From Apostichopus japonicus (lineage: Eukaryota > Echinodermata > Holothuroidea > Aspidochirotida > Stichopodidae): DNA of 64,000 bases. The DNA lies in contig NC_092576.1 of the NCBI RefSeq assembly GCF_037975245.1, positions 44,732,111 through 44,796,110 of the forward strand. Direction: 5' to 3'. Position 1 is the first letter of the stretch. Each line of letters starts with the position of its first letter. The translations under genes and the position numbers were made by a program. Below the pieces are notes generated by a model. The model searched no databases, had not been told where the DNA came from, and saw nothing but the letters and a program-made list of their open reading frames with translations. This document shows, piece after piece, positions 11,772-58,951 of the stretch.

Positions 11772-12534
11772 ACAGTCAGGCAGGCACCATTTTAAGCTCT
11801 GAAGCAGAGTACCACGTTCAACGAGGTAATCAAATTTTCTTTAACCTAAAGTGTACGTGCATTAAAACCAGAGCATTTCTCAAATTTGTAATGTTACTCC
11901 ATGAAGAAAAATATACTTTCAACGTGCATTTACTTTGTAGATTATGTATGATGCTTACTGAATAGAAATTTAATTTTATTATCTAATTGAAATCAGTGCG
12001 AGATAAAAAACTTTACATATTGCTGTTCATTTAATTGTAACTTCTAATATGAATTATGTTAACGAAGGTGTTGGTGAGAGTTGCCTGACAAAAGTGTGAA
12101 TTATATGAACAGAAACGTGCCTTCTGATATGTGATTAGCATGTTTCTAAACTAATTTGAAAATGAGACAGTTCTCTAATCGGTGAATCAACTGATGGAAA
12201 TGAAACATAGGATTCTAGTAAAAAGGATACTCAAAAATTGAATATATTGAGCATATATAATGTTTTTTTCAATGTTATTGTGGACCATGCTTCACATTAC
12301 ATCTCTATATCATGTAAAACACACAAACATGCATACACAAAGGCAGTATCTATTGGTCTGTTTTGAATATGGTATGTTATTTAGTGGAGGATACTTAATC
12401 AGTGTGTTTTCATTAGATGTTCCACATTATTTTGTTTGCTTGATGTAATCGATTCATTCAACAATGCTATCAATGTCATTTCTTTTATGCAGGATGCAAA
12501 CGAAAGCATGATGATGCTGGTAAAGTAAAATCAG
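11772..12534 (+). CDS. Linker exons of the recombinase gene
   Basis: Exon 11772-11825 (54 nt; reads SQAGTILSSEAEYHVQR) and exon 12493-12534 (42 nt; reads CKRKHDDAGKVKS) both start and end in phase 1, continuing the frame of the duplicated exon. The alternative frame of the first contains a stop. The second carries a short basic patch (KRKH) that could serve as a nuclear localisation signal. Donors are gtaatc and gttggt, the second one weak. Confidence 0.5.
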
Positions 12535-12846
12535 GTTGGTCATTGATGATATCACTTGTCTATGATAACACAGCTAGCTGTAGTTTAGTCATGTATATAA
12601 GTTAGTATGGCAGCTACATAGTCCTGTTTCCCTCATATAGCTGGTGTGTGCAGTCAAGTTTCAGAAAAAGAACAAGCATTGAGGATAGCTTTCTTACCCC
12701 TGTCATGGCCAATAACTATGTACCTATGTGGGATAGATGATAGAAACAGTTTATGAGGCAGTTACACCTAAGCAGTCTGCCTAGGCACCATCTTCCAGTG
12801 TTAAATTTTTGTCTCAGATTTGTCAAATTTACGCTCCATTCGACAG

Positions 12847-12942
12847 GACGAAAATATACAAGATGGAATCAAAAGGATACTGCACAGGTGCTTAAATACT
12901 TCAAAGGAATGATTACTGGCACCCAAGAGAAAACCATACCAG
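12847..12942 (+). CDS. SANT/Myb-like domain, first half
   Basis: The exon begins after cgacag and ends at CCAG/gtatgt; 96 nt, phase 1 to phase 1. It reads RKYTRWNQKDTAQVLKYF followed by KGMITGTQEKTIPG, matching the start of the Myb/SANT-like helix bundle (basic residues, W, then a helix with V..YF) that closes this protein family. A second AG 26 bp upstream would put the exon in the wrong phase, which is why I chose this start. Confidence 0.6.
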
Positions 12943-13749
12943 GTATGTATTTGTGCTGTCATTTGTAATTCAAAGTTTATATAATGGATATGATCATGAA
13001 GGTGTATCCAAGCACCCATATTGATAAAAACATACTTGTAAATCAATGATATTTGCAGCCTGATTCTGTGAAAGTTTGTTAACTGAACACAGTTGACTTT
13101 TGGTGTGTATCTGTTACATAGGATGTCATTGTTGTAAGAATATAATTTTTCTCTAAGCAATTGATATGACCTACCAGTACCAAGCAAATGACAACTGCAG
13201 ATTAATGTAACACACTGCACTGCTTGCTATGCTGAAGTTAAAGGTGTACATTTCAACTTCTTAGCAATTGCTCTTCTTTTTGGCTTGCAGAGACGCAGGT
13301 TGCTTTGCACTTTTTTAGGTTTCTGGAGTCAAAGCAAACTGAAATTATGGAATTTCAAAATAAAAATAAAACGAAAAATGAGAAAATGTAAAACATTAGA
13401 AAGTTATCATGAAATAGGTCTCTCTCGCTGAAACTAGTTGTTCCTTTGTAACATTAGAGGCTCATTCGCTCATAATTAACATAATATTCATACATAATTG
13501 TGCCATGCCAAATCCACGAAGTCTTGTATACTTAATATTGTCATAGAAAAGTCGAAGAATTTACTTTTCAAGATCGTGCCAGACTTTCTCATCAGTCATT
13601 TAGTAGTAAACCTCTAGTTCTATATCAAATATAGTTTAGAAATGTAGTTGGGATTTTTTCTGCTTGTTTGGTTCCTTAATTGCTAAAAGCAAATGACCTA
13701 TGTTTTCAGGGTGGCGTGTATGCGTGACATGTGTGTGTGTGACGCTTTG

Positions 13750-15190
13750 CTTGTATGCACGATAACTCAACAAGGGCATGACAAATCATTACCATATTTG
13801 GTGAGTAGATGAACCCTATAGATTTTGGCGCTCATAACATGTATATTAATGAGGTCCAAGGTCAAACGTGAAAAACTCCAAATTGCAATAACTTGGCTAC
13901 TATTAGTTGGAATTTCGTCAAACTTGGTATGATGATATTGGTAGACAGTCTTCACACACTGATATGTGTTGTAATAATTATCATGCATATTAATGAGGGG
14001 GCGGGCTTAGCAATATTTCGGTATGAACAGTTTGTATGCACAATAACCTAAGGAATTGACCCATGATTACCATACTTGGTGGGTAGGTGGCCCATTGTGA
14101 GTAGATGAACCCTTTTGATTTTGGTGCTCATATCATGAATATTAATGAGGTCACGGGGTCAAACGTGGAAAACTCTAAATTGCAAAAACTTGGCTACTAT
14201 TAGTTGGAATTTCGTCAAACTTGGTATGATGATATTGGTAGATAGTCTTCACACACTGATGTGTTTTGCAATTATTATCATGCATATTAATGAGGGGGCG
14301 GGCTTAGCAATATTTCGGTACGAACAGTTTGTATGCACAATAACCTAAGGAATTGACCCATGATTACCATACTTGGTGGGGTAGGTGGCCCATTGTGAGT
14401 AGATGAGCCCTTTTGATTTTGGTGCTCATATCATGAATATTAATGAGGTCACGGGGTCAAACGTGGAAAACTCTAAATTGCAAAAACTTGGCTACTATTC
14501 GTTGGAATTTCGTCAAACTTGGTATGATGATATTGGTAGATAGTCTTCACACACTGATATGTTTTGCAATTATTATCATGCATATTAATGAGGGGGCGGG
14601 CTTAGCAATATTTTGGTATGAACAGTTTGTATGCACAATAACCTAAGGAATTGACCCATGATTACCATACTTGGTGGGTAGGTGGCCCATTGTGAGTAGA
14701 TGAACCATTTTGATATTGGTGCTCATATCATGAATATTAATGAGGTCACGGGGTCAAACGTGGAAAACTCTATATTGCAAAAACTTGGCTACTATTAGTT
14801 GGAATTTCGTCAAACTTGGTATGATGATATTGGTAGATAGTCTTCACACACTGATATGTTTTGCAATTATTATCATGCATATTAATGAGGGGGCGGGCTT
14901 AGCAATATTTCGGTATGAACAGTTTGTATGCACAATAACCTAAGGAATTGACCCATGATTACCATACTTGGTGGGTAGGTGGCCCATTGTGAGTAGATGA
15001 ACCCTTTTGATTTTGGTGCTCATATCATGAATATTAATGAGGTCACATGGTCAAACGTGGAAAACTTCAAATTGCAAAAACTTGGCTACCATTAGTCGGA
15101 ATTTTGTCAAACTTGGTATGATGATATTGGTAGATTGTCTTCACACACTGATGTGTGTTGCAATTGATATCAGGGCTTAGCATTACTTTG
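13750..15190 (+). repeat. ~298-bp tandem satellite (4.7 copies) in the last intron
   Basis: The word gtgagtagat recurs at 13801, 14097, 14395, 14692 and 14989, giving periods of 296, 298, 297 and 297 bp. Copies 2-4 are almost identical; the first and last are more diverged, as expected for array edges. Each unit has a weaker internal half-repeat: tattaatgagg occurs twice about 145 bp apart and acttggt(a/g) recurs, so the unit is a dimer of ~149-bp monomers. Open frames of 67 codons in three copies are by-products of the repeat. Confidence 0.9.
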
Positions 15191-15331
15191 GCAACAAAAT
15201 TTTGTGTGCATGAATTGTTGTTATTTTAGTAGGGCTTTCTTAGAAATTTCCCTATGAATGGAACTAATGAACAGCAGCAAGAAACCATGAAACCATGAAA
15301 TGTTTTATTCTGGATTTTCTTTGATTTGTAG

Positions 15332-15459
15332 GTAGACATGACGTGGAAGTATTTCTCAAGAAATGCAGACTATCAACATCTTATGACTGCTTGACCATAA
15401 GAAGTAAGGTCATGAATGAAAGAAACAAGTGGCATCGGTTAAATGGCCTACAAGAATAA
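15332..15459 (+). CDS. Terminal exon: SANT/Myb-like domain, second half
   Basis: After acceptor ttgatttgtag the exon opens in phase 1, as required by the donor at 12943, and ends at TAA 15457-15459. It reads GRHDVEVFLKKCRL, then a Cys/Ser stretch and IRSKVMNERNKWHRLNGLQE. The second half resembles the last helix of a Myb/SANT-like domain. This exon is the founder of the satellite that follows: from TATTTCTCAAG onward its sequence recurs in every unit. Confidence 0.65.
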
Positions 15460-17520
15460 TGTGTGACTGTGCCTTATAAGTATACACATGATGTGAAAGG
15501 TTTTTTTTTTAAAGAAATGCAGACTATATCACCATGTTATGATTGTTTTGCTACCTGAAGTAATGTCACAATTGAAAGAAACAAGTGGCATCAGTTACAT
15601 GGTCTACATTAATAATGTGTGACTGTGCCTTATAAGTATACACATGATGTGAAAGGTTTTTCTTAAAGAAATGCAGACTATCACCATGTTATGATTGTTT
15701 TGCTACCTGAAGTAATGTCACAATTGAAAGAAACAAGTGGCATCAGTTACATGGTCTACAAGAATAATGTGTGACTGTGCCTTATAAGTATACACATGAT
15801 GTGAAAGGTTTTTTTTTAAAGAAATGCAGACTATCACCATGTTATGATTGTTTTGCTACCTGAAGTAATGTCACAATTGAAAGAAACAAGTGGCATCAGT
15901 TACATGGTCTACAAGAATAATGTGTGACTGTGCCTTATAAGTATACACATGATGTGAAAGGTTTTTTTTTTTAAAGAAATGCAGACTATCACCATGTTTT
16001 GATTGTTTTGCTACAAGAAGTAATGTCACAATTGAAAGAAACAAGTGGCATCAGTTACATGGTCTACATTAATAATGTGTGACTGTGCCTTATAAGTATA
16101 CACATGATGTGAAAGTTTTTTTTTTTTTTGAAGAAATGCAGACTATCACCATGTTATGATTGTTTTGCTACCTGAAGTAATGTCACAATTGAAAGAAACA
16201 AGTGGCATCAGTTACATGGTCTACAAGAATAATGTGTGACTGTGCCTTATAAGTATACACATGATGTGAAAGGTTTTTTTTTAAAGAAATGCAGACTATC
16301 ACCATGTTATGATTGTTTTGCTACCTGAAGTAATGTCACAATTGAAAGAAACAAGTGGCATCAGTTACATGGTCTACATTAATAATGTGTGACTGTGCCT
16401 TATAAGTATACACATGATGTGAAAGGTTTTTTTTTTAAAGAAATGCAGACTATCACCATGTTTTGATTGTTTTGCTACAAGAAGTAATGTCACAATTGAA
16501 AGAAACAAGTGGCATCAGTTACATGGTCTACATTAATAATGTGTGACTGTGCCTTATAAGTATACACATGATGTGAAAGGTTTTTTTTTTAAAGAAATGC
16601 AGACTATCACCATGTTTTGATTGTTTTGCTACAAGAAGTAATGTCACAATTGAAAGAAACAAGTGGCATCAGTTACATGGTCTACAAGAATAATGTGTGA
16701 CTGCCTTATAAGTATACACATGATGTGAAAGGTTTTTTTTTAAAAAGAAATGCAGACTATCACCATGTTATGAATGTTTTGCTACCTGAAGTAATGTCAC
16801 AATTGAAAGAAACAAGTGGCATCAGTTACATGGTCTACATTAATAATGTGTGACTGTGCCTTATAAGTATACACATGATGCGAAAGGTTTTTTTTTTTAA
16901 AGAAATGCAGACTATCACCATGTTTTGATTGTTTTGCTACAAGAAGTAATGTCACAATTGAAAGAAACAAGTGGCATCAGTTACATGGTCTACAAGAATA
17001 ATGTGTGACTGCCTTATACACATGATGTGAAAGTTTTTTTTTTAAAAAGAAATGCAGACTATCACCATGTTATGATTGTTTTGCTACAAGAAGTAATGTC
17101 ACAATTGAAAGAAACAAGTGGCATCAGTTACATGGTCTACATTAATAATGTGTGACTGTGCCTTATAAGTATACACATGATGTGAAAGTTTTTTTTTTTT
17201 TTAAAGAAATGCAGACTATCACCATGTTTTGATTGTTTTGCTACAAGAAGTAATGTCACAATTGAAAGAAACAAGTGGCATCAGTTACATGGTCTACAAG
17301 AATAATGTGTGACTGCCTTATAAGTATACACATGATGTGAAAGTTTTTTTTTAAAAAAGAAATGCAGACTATCACCATGTTATGATTGTTTTGCTACAAG
17401 AAGTAATGTCACAATTGAAAGAAACAAGTGGCATCAGTTACATGATATGACTGTGCCGTATAAGTAGACACATTAAAGAAATGCAAACTATCAACATTTT
17501 ATGATTGTTTTGCTACAAGG
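15341..17520 (+). repeat. ~154-bp satellite made from the terminal exon and 3' flank
   Basis: The word aaatgcagactat occurs at 15361 (gene exon), 15515, 15669, 15822, 15977, 16134, 16287, 16441, 16595, 16748, 16903, 17050, 17207 and 17360; a degenerate copy sits at 17479. Periods are 153-157 bp, with one of 147 and a short last unit. Each unit holds the end of the coding exon, the stop region and about 45 bp of 3' flank (gtgtgactgtgccttataag). Variants alternate (CCTGAAG or CAAGAAG; ctacaagaat or ctacattaat), and the last four units form ~304-310-bp pairs, pointing to unequal crossing-over. The CAAG/caagaat units at 16595, 16903 and 17207 keep the exon frame fully open to TAA. Confidence 0.92.
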
Positions 17521-19494
17521 CTTAATTAGTTTTGGTTATAGGAGATATTTTTTGATGGGTGTGCCTAACAAATGCTTTTTAATGAGATGGCAATTACCAT
17601 ATTTACAGGCTCTTTAATGTTGGCAGGTAAATATATGTAAATTTCTTGATGGTGAGGTAACTCACAAAAGAGACATTTTAGCATCTTTTCTGGCAACAGT
17701 TTGCACTCTCTTAAACCATTTTGATTTATACCAGCTTGTTTCATCAGAATTGTTACTTTTTGTCAATTTCACCCATGCTTGTCTGAATTATTTAGGCAAG
17801 TTCTTTTAAGAAGCTAAAACTTAACCAGTGGAGGTTAGGAAGCTGCATCAGCTGTCTGCTATGGGACATTTTACAAGACAAGACTTCAAGTTTATGTCTC
17901 AACTGTTTATTTGCCATTGTAAGAAACTATATAACAGTCCTAATTGTAGCTGTGTATGTTAACTATGCCTCAGTATTTTGCTAACAAAACTTACGTAATA
18001 AAGTTAAAATATCTCATTGGTGTTATTCAGTCCAGTCCAGGCTAAATATAAATACTAATTGATTGCCAGATAGAAATTTTGCTACAGAGTAATTGTTGTA
18101 TGCCTATTCAATTGTCGTATATGCTAAATTCTAATTATTTCAAACTTAATTGGTAAATCGAAAAGTATTGTGTGCATTAACACAAGCTTCAACACTGATT
18201 CCATATGAACTTATACAAAGGTTTCATCTGATTATATAATATTTCAGCACAGGCCTCATTGAACACTATATGCATAATGGTTCGTTTTGGCTGTTCTTTT
18301 TCTTGCCTAAAATGTTTGCAGAAATTTAGTTATTGACCATAGTAACATTCGGTTGTTGTTTTGAGTTAAGATTTAAACCCATTTCATATGGTTTGTTATA
18401 TGGTATGTTAAATGCCCGTGTGTTATATGTTGAGCTGAAAATAAACTTGACTAAACTTTACCTTATTAGTGTCATCTATTTTGTACACTCAATTTCATTC
18501 TAGATTGATGTGTATTTTAATATTTAGCGACAATTAGTACCTCCCATATAGTGTTGCACGTCTTAGCAACCCTCCCCTTTATGTGCACTTTAACAGACAG
18601 CTAACCTTATAGAAAAAAAAAAAAACATTCCAAAATGGTACAGTGCATGCAATTCCAATATATTAAGAGCCTCTTTTTGTTGGTCGCTATTCTTCACTTT
18701 TGTACAGATGTGTACCCACAGACAAATATTCCTCTCCATTGAGGTACTCAGCTGTTGTCTGGTCATTTCATAAAATAATAAATCACGCGACGAAAAATCT
18801 TTACTCTTAACAGTGTAACAAATTATGAATAAATGAAGGGACTTCAATCCCTAGTTGCGTATGTTGAGTTGGAACTCCGGAGTATCGGTGAATTCGTATT
18901 TAGTGGTGAAGAGTATAAAAAGCATACCAGCTAAGTCCGAGGTAAAAGAAACGATCAATTCCGCGTACAAATAAACTGCTATTTACATGTCTGTAATGTT
19001 GGGTAGGCTTAGTTTGTTACATCTATTACGGTCCATTTAATCACGGAGGGCGTGGGCCTGGCGGACACTCCAAATGAAAACAAATTCTTTGTATTCGTTA
19101 CGCTTCCATAACGATCGTTTACGTCTATTATAAAAACGTAATAGTGAACAGTTTGGAATAGATATACGGAAATCACAATATATATTTTAATATTAAGTTT
19201 GCTTCTTAGGAGACGTCTCCTTAATATGCCTTTCTTCATAAAATGTCTCCCAAAAGAAGGAATTGCAATAAAAAAAAAAATTGGGAGACAAAATAACACT
19301 ACAGAGAGTTATATCTTTGGTCCATTCCTTTATGATCGCATTTTTTTTTTGTAGCTATTGAGACATAACCTTGCAAGCTAAAATGCATAAAATTTTAACT
19401 CGCTGGGCATTTCGTTCAAGATTTATGCAACATATACAATATTGTCTCCCATATATCATATTATAATCATTGTCTCCTAATGGTACAATAAAGT
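17521..19494. other. 3' flank of the recombinase gene; no gene seen
   Basis: AATAAA words at about 17997 and 18437 could serve as polyadenylation signals for the upstream gene. If used, the satellite would lie within its 3' UTR. No convincing exon is seen on either strand. Several tgtctcc/ggagac words cluster at 19200-19480. Confidence 0.35.
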
Positions 19495-20110
<616 letters not shown>

Positions 20111-20124
20111 GTGTCAGTGAGAGA

Positions 20125-20640
20125 GGTGGACCTAGTGAGGAACCAAATGTTATATTATAGAACGTATTTGAAATGGCCTACGTGACAAATCAATATCTGA
20201 GAAATTAGGTCGGGTTACTCTGTCAGAATGTTATTTATGTAATGAGAAATACACGATTGTTCTTGTATATTCCTTATGATGACACGCCTGTCTCGGGTCC
20301 CCGTCGGTTTACGTGAAATCGCGTTGTACGCTGTGCACGCATCTTCGTGGATTTTCTGGAATGTTCGCGAGATATGCAAAGGACTAGAACGGAGAAACTG
20401 GGTCGAATTGTTACTCAGGTGTATCGAGAAACATCTAGATGATTCTTGACTTGGCGAATCGTATAAAAACCCGCCCCAGATCGGAGTTTCCCAGTTTCTG
20501 AACGAATACAAGCGACGACACATATTATACCATTCTACTATATATCGTCAGTGCTCAACTGCCAGTAGTTTCTGAGGGATTGATATATCGATATATCGAT
20601 ACCAAGATTGATTCTCCACTTCCCCTCGGAAGTTTGAAGA
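20125..20640 (+). other. Segment replacing part of the local repeat; TATA-like motif
   Basis: Compared with copies 1 and 3, this segment is extra. It starts after a second cctagtgaggaacc word and ends where the shared repeat resumes (gagaccagcgtg, 20647). It is less AT-rich than its surroundings and has a TATA-like word (gtataaaaac) at 20461. It could be a promoter-bearing terminal piece of some mobile element, but I cannot assign a family. Confidence 0.35.
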
Positions 20641-20701
20641 GGAAGAGACCAGCGTGTTTTAAAATGTATCCTATCTTGTTAATTTGTCTGTGTTCCTCTC
20701 A

Positions 20702-20706
<5 letters not shown>
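20640..20706 (+). repeat. Partial copy of the 19737 repeat
   Basis: The stretch from gagaccagcgtgtttt to tgttcctctcagaa matches 19890-19957 and 21467-21530 and is again followed by (TA)n. Confidence 0.75.

Positions 20707-20753
<47 letters not shown>
20705..20753. repeat. (TA)n microsatellite
   Basis: About 48 bp of TA, directly followed by the LINE 5'-end sequence at 20755. Confidence 0.9.
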
Positions 20754-20754
<1 letters not shown>

Positions 20755-20757
<3 letters not shown>

Positions 20758-20866
20758 ATACTAGATGAGACTAGTGGAACACTAGTAGTTGTAACTCGGA
20801 GTTCCACGCTTTGTAGCGATCTTCAGACAACTCTGAGCACTCTGCGCCAAGATAGACGCCAACCTA
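20755..20866 (+). mobile_element. Fragment of the 5' end of the Jockey-like LINE
   Basis: The first 80-odd bases (tgatactagatgagactagt onward) match the 5' end of the LINE at 24126. A short hairpin ACTAGTG-GAA-CACTAGT lies within. The copy stops near 20840-20866 and is bounded by (TA)n on both sides, like the larger element. Confidence 0.65.
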
Positions 20867-21148
<282 letters not shown>

Positions 21149-21319
21149 CCACAGTTTTCCAGTCTTTATTTCGGAGAAGGTGAATAATTTCTGTCTCCGT
21201 TGAGGAAGTTCGTTACGCCAGGAGTTGGTGGCTATAAAGCTGATTTGTACTGACTCTGGTAATATTTAGTCGGCGAGAAGTTAGATTTGTGCATCACTCT
21301 ATTGTGGCTGGAAGTCCGT

Positions 21320-21525
21320 CTTCTATTTTGGAGCATCGCCGGAAAGAAGGTGACTGCTGTTTCTGGGATCGCGAGAAACTTCGTCGAGGGCCAGTGAATT
21401 TCGCGGTACAACGGACCGAGAATCGTCGTCATCAAGGTCGTGGCCGCTGAGGAATATCGCCGTTGGAAGAGACCAGCGTGCTTTAAAGTGTATCCTATCT
21501 TGTTAATTTGTCTGTGTTCCTCTCA

Positions 21526-21583
<58 letters not shown>

Positions 21584-21690
21584 TTAATAAGAAACGGCGA
21601 AGGGGGGGGGGGGGATGGAATGGGATGGGCGAAAGCTGACATTTTTTAATAGCATTATTCCAGAGTTGTGTCAGTGAGTGTGTTGGCTTT
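21320..21690 (+). repeat. Repeat unit, copy 3 of the local duplication
   Basis: Matches 19745-20110 almost base for base outside the microsatellite, including a G run near 21603 and the gaatgggatgggcgaaag block. Includes a (TA)n(GT)n tract at 21527-21583. Confidence 0.8.
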
Positions 21691-22030
21691 CATCGCTTCA
21701 TAACATCTGACTAAACCTTGTCGTTTTTAAAGTCTATCCGTTTCTTTCTTTAGCACATTGTTGACTGTGTGTGCGAAAGGAATATTATTTAGGCAGCATC
21801 TAAATTTGACATTGAGAACAGTGCTATCATCATAACGAGATATAAACTTGTAACTGGCCTATCCAAATTCCTGTTCTATACACGTCAAATTACACACGTC
21901 TCATACCTGATGAGAAACGCAGTATTATACTCTTTTGTCTTATTCCTTTTCCACAGTAATCAACACCTCCTTAAATTTTACTAACTCAACGTTATTAATA
22001 AACAGTAAGATGAATTGATGTCTATCTTAC

Positions 22031-56706
<34,676 letters not shown>

Positions 56707-58951
56707 CTTGATTTAAGGAAGACACATTTTTGAAATTATTAGACAACCGTGCGTAGAACTATTTTTTTTTCATATCTTTGATTGTGAATTTATATTCCAG
56801 GTTTACAAAACCAAAGCACAGTGTTTTGCTCAATTTGTTGACGGACAGGATGGTTGATGCAACCCCAATTGATTATATACAAAATTGGAGAATTGCAGTT
56901 ACTGTATGAAATATTGTATGGAATATATGAAAGGTGTAACGATCCGGCGCGTTAGTTCCTTTGCTCGGAGTCGTATTATTACTACTAACCGTTATTATTC
57001 ATATAATGTACTCCAATGAGAAACACTTCTCGTTGCATCAGTACTATAAAACAAACTTAGAAATAGCAGCATAGGTTGTCGAAGTATAGACTTGGTCTAG
57101 TCCTTGCAGCTTAGTGTTTTAAATAATGTTATTCTACATAAGCTGTGAAACATTTGTATCAAGCTTAATATTTCAAATGACTCACGTAAGAACTGTAAAA
57201 TACCTTTGATCTGAGAACCTCTGCACCCACTTTAAGATCTGTCGATGATTCGTAATTCCAAAGTTGACAGAAAATCGAAATAAATGATAAAAAGTGTTAC
57301 AGTTTCTGTTGGCATTAAATAAACGTTGAAAGCAAACTCTATTAAACTTGTCATGGTTTATAGGTTACTTCTTCAACTATGTCATATTAGTTAATTGTTA
57401 TTGATGTCTGTATCTTTGGAGTGCTGGTACGGCAATGTTACATTGTATACATTTTCAAACGTAGTACACTCTTAAAATTGTTGGGCAAATTATTGCCCAA
57501 CCTGGGCAATTATTTACACAACCGTTGGGTCCGTATGCCTCCTGGTTGATGTTGGGCAAAAAAGTGCCCAACTAAGTTGGTTAATGATTTTGCCCAGCAA
57601 ACGGTTAAATAAATACCCAACACCTTTGCCCAACACCTTTGCCCAACGCCTTTACCCAACAATGTTGGTCAGCGATTTGCCCAATGGTTGTGTAAAACCT
57701 TTTACCAATGGATTTTTCTTTACCCAAATGATTCTTGCCCAACAGCTAGTTAAAAATAATAGTGGTTGGTTAACTAATACAATACCAACATTGGATTGTA
57801 ACATTTTTCATACAACTGGGTTTATTTAATAGGTTATAAAGCTTAAACAGAGAATGATAAAGAACAAACAAGTAATACATGTTTTTCATACTTTTATTTT
57901 TTCTGGTCTTAGCCGACTTCAGATTGTTCCTCCAGTATGAATTCTCACAGCATTCAGTGCTTGACTTCTATTTACCTAGTTAAATGATCTGTGACTTCCA
58001 TCCAAAGCAATAATTTCATAAACTCACAATGGGGATAAACACATATCAACAATGTTAAAGCTGAAAATATTAGCTATCCATATTTTGCCATTGTTTACTA
58101 TATTCAGTTCTTGAAATGTGTTGACCACAGAAGACCTCCTGTATGTTGACATCAACTACACAAGGTACAGGTGCAACACACAATCATGTACAGCTTAATG
58201 TTGGTCTCTTTCAAGCAACTCTGGTCTTAATAAGTGAATATAATATCACTGATAATTTCCAACATATAGTCAATTGAAGCTAACCATTTTATGTTTTAAA
58301 CAAGGACACACAAATCGAAAAATATTGATACACCATTGTATCTGCAATTGCTTTAACAAGGAGCCAAGGCATATTTTGCTAACATTTTGATTGTGCTTAG
58401 ATGATTGATGAACTGTAAAATTTAAACATCTTTTCAAACAAAAGCCAAATGGTTACACATCCCACATTGATTCTACATACTAGAAATAAAAGCAGCTTCA
58501 AGATCACAATTATAAGTGATCATAGGGACACTGCTGGCACCTGATCTGTTAAACACACAAAATTAAATGTTTGTTTGATATACCAACCCTGCCTCAACCT
58601 TTCACAAGTGTATACAATAACAAATCTACCCCCACCCCCCCCCCAAAAAAAAATACAGATTTTTTGTAGGTACAGTTTGCCAAGGCAAACAGTTACTATT
58701 TCCCTTTAATATGTAAATATATATGAAACTAAAGCAACCTTAAAATGTAAACATGTCAGGTTAATACCAGAAACCATTTGAAAAGTTTGTTGCAAGACAC
58801 TTTGACCCTTAAACACTTCTGTTTGCTACGAAAGCTCCAAAGGCACTCAGTGAACGACTTTTGATAAAACCAAGTTCATATACCTAGCATGGAAAAACTC
58901 CCAAACCCCCTTACATTGAGTTTGGAAGTTAATGTCCAACACATAATGACT

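Noticed and set aside
12640-12760. Open stretch after an atatag acceptor in the recombinase gene
   Set aside because: No donor in a phase that fits, and the neighbouring exons already join in frame without it.
14145-14943. Three similar 67-codon frames
   Set aside because: They repeat because the 298-bp satellite repeats; no start context or known protein.
15341-17520. CRISPR-like regular repeat
   Set aside because: Units are head-to-tail without unique spacers and derive from a coding exon in an animal gene.
57214-57270. Possible further LRR-gene exon (reads LKVGAEVLRSK before a gtattt donor)
   Set aside because: It resembles the end of exon 50340-50218, but the only AG acceptor gives a 25-nt exon without a pyrimidine tract.
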